Made by a program: the position numbers and the translations under genes
NCBI RefSeq assembly: GCF_900457465.1
Contig: NZ_UAUU01000002.1
Coordinates: 868,001-932,000, forward strand
Length of the DNA stretch: 64,000 bases
Direction: 5' to 3'
DNA from: Sphingobacterium multivorum
Lineage (GTDB): Bacteria > Bacteroidota > Bacteroidia > Sphingobacteriales > Sphingobacteriaceae
The notes under the pieces: model-generated
What the model was told of the DNA's origin: nothing
What the model saw: only the letters and a program-made list of their open reading frames with translations
Databases searched by the model: none
Shown: piece by piece, positions 62,977-64,000 of the stretch
Position numbering within the stretch: position 1 is the first letter of the stretch
Layout of the letters: every line of letters starts with the position of its first letter

Positions 62977-64000
62977 ATGACGAAATATCAAACACTTATT
63001 CCAAACATTTTGAAGGTACAATTGACGGCAAAAACACGCATTTGCTCTTATTAAAAAACGAAGGGGGCATGCAAGTACTCTTAACGGACTACGGTGCGCG
63101 TATTGTCAGCATTTTGGTACCTGATAACAAGGGAAATTTGGTGGATGTTGCACTGGGCTTCGATTCCATTCAGGCCTACCTGGATTCTGATGAGAAATAC
63201 CATGGCTGCACAGCGGGGCGTTTCGCCAATCGCATTGCTGAAGGCAAATTTGAAATAAACGGAAAACACTATACGCTTCCGCAAAACAATGGCAATAATT
63301 GTCTTCATGGTGGTATTTCGGGCTTTCATGATAAGGTTTGGGACAGAAGGGTCACTTATCAATCGCACGTCGAATTTTATTATGTTTCCCAAGATGGTGA
63401 AGAAGGATTTCCAGGGAATCTAAAAGTTATGGTTTCTTATACCCTAACCAGAAATAACGAGATTATTATCAAATATCATGCGCAATCGGATGCCGATACG
63501 CACGTCAACCTGACCAATCATACGTACTTCAATCTGGATGGGGAAGGCAGTGGCGACGTATTGCAGCAGATCCTTCAGATCAATTCAGATAAAGTCTTAT
63601 TTGTAGACGACAACCAGATACCGAATGCAATAGTACCTGTGGAGGGCACCGCCTTCGACTTCCGCATACCCAAACCTATTGTGCAAGATATTACTGCAAA
63701 TAACGAACAATTGATCGCTGCCAAAGGATATGATCATTGTTATGTCAACAACCAGCCTATTTCGCAGCCTTGTGCAACAGTCTATTCTAAAAACACGGGC
63801 ATTCAGCTGGATGTCTTTACAACGGAGCCGGGCGTACAACTCTATACAGCAAACTGGATGACCGGAAATGATTTTGGCAAAAGAGGTTACAAGTATCTTC
63901 CTTATGCCGGATTCTGTCTGGAAACTCAGCATTTTCCGGATACACCCAATCAAGCGGAATTTCCTTCAACTTTGTTAAAAGCAGGCGAATCATTCGACTC
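62977..64000 (+). pseudogene. galM: Aldose 1-epimerase (galactose mutarotase), truncated by window edge, frame-disrupted at start
   Basis: Interconverts alpha and beta anomers of galactose and glucose. From ATG 62977 the frame stops after 25 codons. Restoring one A in the run at 62983-62985 gives MTKISNTYSKHFEGTIDGKN and then an open frame to the window edge. Family motifs: TDYGARIVSILVPD, CTAGRFANRIAEGKF, NCLHGGISGFHDKVW with the catalytic histidine, NLTNHTYFNLDGEG and AAKGYDHCYV; the base glutamate is probably in GFCLETQHFPDTPN. No signal peptide, so cytosolic. The 3' end lies outside the window. Confidence 0.87.

Overview
The window looks like chromosome from a Bacteroidota bacterium, most likely a Sphingobacterium-like member of the Sphingobacteriaceae. 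The reasons are the GLPGLI-family protein paired with an outer-membrane receptor, the secreted glycoside hydrolases (GH2, GH20, GH109-like), M1 and S9 peptidases, the ECF-type sigma factor, the pnuC-nadR salvage pair, and promoters of the Bacteroidota type (TTTG, about 19 bp, TAnnTTTG) ahead of many genes. The genus is an inference from protein style.

Layout. 1-9 kb: thioredoxin-fold protein, prolyl oligopeptidase (frame-broken), M1 aminopeptidase, LpxH-like hydrolase, Crp-type regulator (frame-broken), SugE-type transporter and prfA. 9.0-9.4 kb: four identical tandem tRNA-Asp genes. 9.4-15.6 kb: small Fe-S protein, MFS transporter (frame-broken), a 330-bp array of 66 TTACC units, and a GH2 beta-galactosidase. 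15.9-17.7 kb: sigma factor plus a membrane protein combining an anti-sigma-like N-terminus with a periplasmic trypsin-like protease. 17.7-25.2 kb: peroxiredoxin, acyl-CoA dehydrogenase, proB-proA-unknown operon, and uvrB with a possible 40-codon leader ORF. 25.3-31 kb: upp, YkuK-like, pnuC, nadR-type kinase, bacilliredoxin, amidohydrolase lipoprotein. 30.4-37.6 kb: GLPGLI/outer-membrane pair, lipA, GH20 hexosaminidase. 38-43.4 kb: carB (short, 3' frameshift), formylglycine-generating enzyme (frame-broken), GH109-like protein. 44-49.7 kb: a complete rRNA operon on the minus strand (16S, tRNA-Ile, tRNA-Ala, 23S, 5S) with tandem promoters. 49.7-50.9 kb: a gene-free, compositionally odd stretch with a nested inverted repeat. 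50.9-55.1 kb: a lysine catabolism cluster (glutaryl-CoA dehydrogenase; aminoadipate-semialdehyde dehydrogenase; lysine 6-aminotransferase). 55.1-64 kb: Sufu-domain protein, TonB C-terminal protein, unknown protein, GbsR-type regulator, TIGR01777 epimerase, topB, dgt and a truncated galM.

Gene cooperation. proB/proA make the proline precursor; pnuC/nadR salvage nicotinamide riboside; lat and the ALDH7-type dehydrogenase convert lysine to 2-aminoadipate, and the divergent glutaryl-CoA dehydrogenase acts further down that route; GH2, GH20 and GH109-like enzymes plus galM form a scattered sugar-harvesting set.

A window-wide oddity is that six otherwise intact genes carry eleven frame breaks. Most can be repaired by restoring one base, usually in an A, T, C or G run. 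This looks more like residual sequencing error than gene decay. The strongest candidates for new biology are the sigma/anti-sigma-protease module, the TTACC array that occupies the upstream part of the MFS promoter, and a set of promoters placed 4-8 bases before start codons, which would give leaderless transcripts.
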